From Planctomycetia bacterium (lineage in GTDB: Bacteria; Planctomycetota; Planctomycetia; Pirellulales; JACPPG01), in assembly GCA_016191115.1 (NCBI GenBank), contig JACPPG010000030.1, forward strand, positions 62,001 to 126,000: a stretch of 64,000 bases of DNA, written 5' to 3'. Positions 60,658 to 64,000 of this stretch are shown here, piece after piece. Made by a program: the position numbers and the translations under genes. The notes beneath the pieces are model-generated. The model searched no databases. It had not been told where the DNA came from and saw only the letters and a list, made by a program, of their open reading frames with translations. Positions within the stretch are counted from its first letter, which is position 1. Each line of letters opens with the position of its first letter.

Positions 60658-63378
60658 CTACGATCGTAAACGGGAACGCGCCACGCCCTCGCGTTCCTTG
60701 GCTCGCCGGTTGAAGTACACGCCCAGCCCGACAAGCATCGGCAATATGGGCGGCAGGACGACGGCCCACAGCTTGTACCAGTTCTGCACCGAGCTGACCT
60801 GTTGCGCCAGGTCGCTGTCGATCTTGCGAATGGCCGCGTCGCGCTGTTTCTTGAGTGCGTCGCTCTTCTGCTCGAGCTTGCTCCGCTCGTGCTGCTGGGC
60901 GATCGCCTCTTCGGTCATGCGGGCCACGTCGTCCAGGCCCTTTTTCTCCTTCACTTTCTTGACCGCCTCGTTCAAGTCTTGATTGGCCTTGGCGATCGCG
61001 TCGTCGTACTCCTGGTTGAATTGTTTGCGATTGGCGATGCTCTCCTCGCGGGCCTTGTCCATCCGCCGCTCGATCTGCTCCAGTACGCGGTGCTGCGGGC
61101 GCCGCTTGCGAATGTCGATGAACCGGTCGTCGCCCGCCAGCCCATCGAGCGTGTTAAGCACGAACGTCACGTCGTCCACGTTGAGGTCGAAACCACCTTC
61201 GATGTCCTGGCCGCGGGCCCGCAACTGGAAGAACTCGGCGAACAAGGGGTCGATGTCCGAAACCAGGACGACGTTGATCTCCGCGGGCTTCTTGTCGGCT
61301 GATTCTTTGTCGCCAGCCGCGTCGGTGTCTTGCGACGGATCGAGCGGGTTCTCCTTGGGCTTGCCGTGGATCCGCGCGGCGATGATGTACTCCTGGCCGG
61401 TGGGCTGCGTCTTGCGATACGGATTCAGGCCGCCGCCCTGGCCGAAGAACGAAGGTTGCAGGATCTGGTCGTAAGCGACAGTGCCCGTGTCGTGCCCGGT
61501 GGTGATCAGGGGCTCGAACGTCAGTGGCGAGGAATTGAGCTTTTGGATCGATCCCGGAAACACGAACAAGAGCATCTGCAAGCCGGACGAAATCGGGTCG
61601 GCGGGATTGAAGACCTTCGTCGCCCCCAGCCCGGTATCGACGAACACAAATTCGTCCGGGAAGTCGAGGAACTTCTTGAACGGGTTGTACTCCTGCCACA
61701 CGACCTGGCGGGCCGAGAAGTCCACGCCCAACAGATCCCACAGCGGTTGAATGTTCCCCTTGGGCATGGGGCGCTGCTGCATGCCCATCATGCCGCCCGG
61801 CGGCTGCTTCTCGGCACTGGTGGCCGGGACGTTGCGGGCCAGAAACGGGAACGGGTCCTCGAAGATCGCGGTGGGTTGGCCGTGCCGCACGCAGTTGATG
61901 AAGTTGTTCAGTTGCTCCTGCGACAGGCTGGAGGGCTGCACCGCCAACAGCACGTCGTAGCGCTCGGCGATCGGCGCGTCGGGGCTGACCTGCACCACTT
62001 CGTACTGCTTTTTCAACTCCTCGATCAACGGTTCCTCCGGCGTCGGCCGGAAGGTCTGCTGGTCGAAGCCGCCGAACATCCGCGCGTCGGTCGTGAGCAC
62101 GCCCAGCCGCTTGCGCTTCTGCTGGCTGACGGTGGCGATGGAACGGGCCAGCTCATACTCGACCGGAATCCCCCGGTCCATGAACGGCACGACGACCTTG
62201 TTCAAGCCGGACGTGACGGCCACGCCCATGTAAATGTCGTCGACCTTGAAGGCGCCGCGGGAGCGGGAGGGGACCTGCCGGCTATTGATGCCGAATTGCT
62301 GCTCGGCCCGCTCGGCGTTCTCGCTCAACGGTTCGGTGTCGTGAACGGTGACGTCGATCTTGTTGCGATCGAGCGCCTCGAACTCGCGGAGCGCCGATAG
62401 CAGGTTGAGACGCGTCTGCACATAGGCCTCGGGCACTTCCGGGCTGATGTAGGCGTCGATCTTCACGGGACTCTTGGGATCGAGCTGGGCGACCAGCTTC
62501 TTGGTCTGGGGCGAGAGGCTGCTCAATCGCTCGCTGCTGATGTCGGCGCGATAGTCGAAACGCTGCTGGAAGATCAGCACGAGCCCCGCGGCTGCCAGCA
62601 GGAGCGCCACGGCCCGCACGGCGTAGTGGGTACCCAGAGACGAGCCGCGCCCGCCTTGCCAGTGGCGACGGCCGATCAACAACATGCTCAAGTACAGCAT
62701 GGATGCGACGATCAAAAGGAAAAATGCCACGCCGGCCATGCTGATCACGCCGCGGCCGAAATCGCGGAACTGCGATTCCAGGCTCCAGCCCTTCACGGCG
62801 AGCGCTGCCTGCGTGGGCAGGATCACGTCGGCCGAGGCGGCAAACGCAAGCGGCGCGTTAAAGAGCGCCCCCAGCACGAAACCGACCGTCAGGTTGCCGG
62901 TCAAAAAGCTGGCCACCATGCCGACCGACAGCATCGCCAGGCCGACGAACCAGTAGCCGATGTAAGTGGCCAGGAACAAACCGACGTCGGGCGAGCCCAG
63001 CCACGCCAGCACCACGAAATTGCAGAACAGCGAGAACACCAGGGCCACCGAAAAGATGGCCACGGCCGCCAGGTACTTGCCGATCACCACGTCGAAGTCG
63101 TTGGCGGGGATGGTCAACAGCAGCTCGTCGGTCCCTTGCCGCCGCTCGTCGGCCCAGATGCTCATCGTGATCGCCGGGATGAACACCAGCAGGATGTACG
63201 GCAGGTACTTGTTCAACTGGTCGAGGTTGGCCAGGTTCGAGTTGAAGAACTCGTTGGGCCAGAACGCCGCGAACGAGCTCAATAGCACGTACACGCAGAT
63301 GAACACGTACCCCGTGGGGTTGGCGAAATAGCTGAAAAAGTTGCGCCGAAAAATAGCGCCGATCACATTGGTGTTCAT
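60658..63378 (-). CDS. GldF-GldG fusion: ABC-2 permease joined to an auxiliary transport protein
   Basis: A 906-aa membrane protein. Residues about 1-240 are an ABC-2 permease (GldF-like) with six helices (RRNFFSYFANPTGYVFICVYVLLSSFAAF, YLPYILLVFIPAITMSIWADERRQGTDELLLTIP). From about 250 comes a GldG-type ABC_transp_aux region: RFDYRADISSERLSSLSPQTKKLVAQLDPKSPVKIDAYISPEVPE and YDVLLAVQPSSLSQEQLNNFINCVRHGQPTAIFEDPFPF. A coiled coil (about 780-860) and a C-terminal helix (WAVVLPPILPMLVGLGVYFNRRAKERE) follow. In Bacteroidetes GldA/F/G are separate gliding proteins; here the two membrane parts are one chain. ATG at 63378. Confidence 0.9.
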   Translation of the reverse strand: MNTNVIGAIFRRNFFSYFANPTGYVFICVYVLLSSFAAFWPNEFFNSNLANLDQLNKYLPYILLVFIPAITMSIWADERRQGTDELLLTIPANDFDVVIGKYLAAVAIFSVALVFSLFCNFVVLAWLGSPDVGLFLATYIGYWFVGLAMLSVGMVASFLTGNLTVGFVLGALFNAPLAFAASADVILPTQAALAVKGWSLESQFRDFGRGVISMAGVAFFLLIVASMLYLSMLLIGRRHWQGGRGSSLGTHYAVRAVALLLAAAGLVLIFQQRFDYRADISSERLSSLSPQTKKLVAQLDPKSPVKIDAYISPEVPEAYVQTRLNLLSALREFEALDRNKIDVTVHDTEPLSENAERAEQQFGINSRQVPSRSRGAFKVDDIYMGVAVTSGLNKVVVPFMDRGIPVEYELARSIATVSQQKRKRLGVLTTDARMFGGFDQQTFRPTPEEPLIEELKKQYEVVQVSPDAPIAERYDVLLAVQPSSLSQEQLNNFINCVRHGQPTAIFEDPFPFLARNVPATSAEKQPPGGMMGMQQRPMPKGNIQPLWDLLGVDFSARQVVWQEYNPFKKFLDFPDEFVFVDTGLGATKVFNPADPISSGLQMLLFVFPGSIQKLNSSPLTFEPLITTGHDTGTVAYDQILQPSFFGQGGGLNPYRKTQPTGQEYIIAARIHGKPKENPLDPSQDTDAAGDKESADKKPAEINVVLVSDIDPLFAEFFQLRARGQDIEGGFDLNVDDVTFVLNTLDGLAGDDRFIDIRKRRPQHRVLEQIERRMDKAREESIANRKQFNQEYDDAIAKANQDLNEAVKKVKEKKGLDDVARMTEEAIAQQHERSKLEQKSDALKKQRDAAIRKIDSDLAQQVSSVQNWYKLWAVVLPPILPMLVGLGVYFNRRAKEREGVARSRLRS

Positions 63379-63535
63379 GGCAATTCCCGCAATTCGTTAC
63401 CGAATAACGCCTTGTCGCGCGACTCCGGCATCAAGGACGTGTCGACGCCTCAAAACGCCGATTCGCTTGCCGATCGACTGCATCGATCGACCCCAAGTTG
63501 GCAAGGTCGCGCCAGATCGGCGCACTTGCGCCCCG

Positions 63536-64000
63536 TTACGCTTCGCTGGCGGTTAACTCATGGAAATGTACGTCGAGCGGTTTTCCGTCGCGCGTCAAGT
63601 CGGCCGGCGTGCCGTCGTACCGTAGGGTCCCCTCGTCGATAAACAGCACCCGGTCGGCCATGGCGTCGACCTCTTGCAGGATGTGCGTCGAGAGCAAGAT
63701 CGTCTTGTCCTGACCCAAACGGCGGATCGTCTCCCGAACCTCGCGAATCTGATTGGGATCGAGCCCGGCGGTGGGCTCGTCGAGGATCAGCACGTCGGGC
63801 TCGTGCAGCAGCACCTGCGCCATGCCGACGCGCTGGCGATACCCTTTCGATAGCTTGCCGATGGCCTTGCCGATCACGGCCCCCAGGGCGCATTGATCGA
63901 TCACGGCCTCGATCCGCTCGTGCTTATGGTGGCCCGACAGTCCCCGCGCGTCGGCGAAGAACTCCAACAGCCCACGCGGCGTCATGTCGGGGTACAAGGG
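63536..64000 (-). CDS. ABC transporter ATP-binding protein, C-terminal part (5' end outside window)
   Basis: The 155 codons in the window carry LSKGYRQRVGMAQVLLHEPDVLILDEPTAGLDPNQIREVR (signature, Walker B and D-loop) and the H-loop LSTHILQEVDAMADR. The N-terminal half with Walker A lies beyond 64000. The TPRGLLEFFADARGLSG segment is typical of GldA-like gliding/exporter ATPases. The stop at 63536 is 157 bp upstream of the GldF-GldG start, so the order is ATPase, fused permease, DUF4340. Confidence 0.92.
   Translation of the reverse strand, partial: PLYPDMTPRGLLEFFADARGLSGHHKHERIEAVIDQCALGAVIGKAIGKLSKGYRQRVGMAQVLLHEPDVLILDEPTAGLDPNQIREVRETIRRLGQDKTILLSTHILQEVDAMADRVLFIDEGTLRYDGTPADLTRDGKPLDVHFHELTASEA

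Noticed and set aside
1-64000. CRISPR array or prophage
   Set aside because: No regularly spaced direct repeats, Cas, integrase, terminase or capsid genes were seen; repeats here are palindromic and scattered.
1-64000. Transposase gene for the MITEs
   Set aside because: No open frame in the window shows a DDE, HUH or serine transposase pattern, so the mobilising enzyme must be elsewhere.

Overview
The window (about 65% G+C by eye, dense genes, small overlapping operons, many GTG/TTG starts) looks like a chromosome segment of a Planctomycetota bacterium, most likely Pirellulales-like. The gene set supports this: NPCBM-domain, DUF6263-like, DUF434 and PQQ-propeller proteins, a secreted sulfatase, a MoxR/DUF58/BatA cluster followed by a giant coiled-coil protein, a GldF-GldG fusion with a DUF4340 partner, and abundant short palindromic repeats. 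Placement is inferred from family content; no 16S gene is present.

Layout. 1-7504: a cytochrome c oxidase locus (COX1 C-terminus, heme A synthase, heme O synthase, COX3, COX4) running into an ABC-2 exporter pair, a SCO copper chaperone, a DUF420 protein and a small secreted protein. 7569-11053: DUF983, a 57-aa membrane protein and a PQQ beta-propeller protein. 11207-24818: a long co-directional cluster (MoxR ATPase, DUF58, two von Willebrand/BatA-type membrane proteins, a 1208-aa coiled-coil membrane protein, a secreted helper, a terpenoid-cyclase-fold protein, an NPCBM protein). 24831-25378: a toxin-antitoxin pair whose toxin carries an in-frame amber codon. 25473-30354: cofactor-independent phosphoglycerate mutase, glucose-6-phosphate isomerase, a UPF0173 hydrolase and a secreted DUF6263-like protein. 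30455-39424: a beta-helix protein, a condensation/acyltransferase-fold protein cut by a mobile element, an alpha/beta hydrolase, a broken YbhB gene, DUF434, a sulfatase, DUF4126 and an internally deleted flavoprotein. 39549-49740: tRNA-Cys, a flavin monooxygenase, a sialidase-like protein, an SDR, a GH2 glycosidase, small secreted proteins, a YkgJ protein and a PLP enzyme. 49953-58343: a region with three miniature transposable element copies, a dead restriction-endonuclease-like gene, a PAS/GAF histidine kinase, purE, and an aldolase / enoyl-CoA hydratase / acyl-CoA ligase group. 58628-64000: DUF4340, the GldF-GldG fusion and its ATPase (cut by the window edge).

The most notable unlisted structure is a family of about 157-bp miniature inverted-repeat elements (four copies: 32032, 49953, 53588, 58187) with CAGGGCC-type ends, a long internal hairpin and, for three copies, intact 10-bp target duplications. 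A second, unrelated about 125-bp family (34748, 39674) also has CAG/CTG ends; one copy has a 10-bp target duplication. These insertions coincide with damaged genes: copy A replaces the 3' end of the acyltransferase-like gene, and family-2 copy 1 sits in the 5' end of the frameshifted YbhB gene. With the amber-stopped ParE toxin, the deleted flavoprotein and the restriction relic, the window shows active gene decay in its accessory parts beside intact respiratory and central-metabolism genes.
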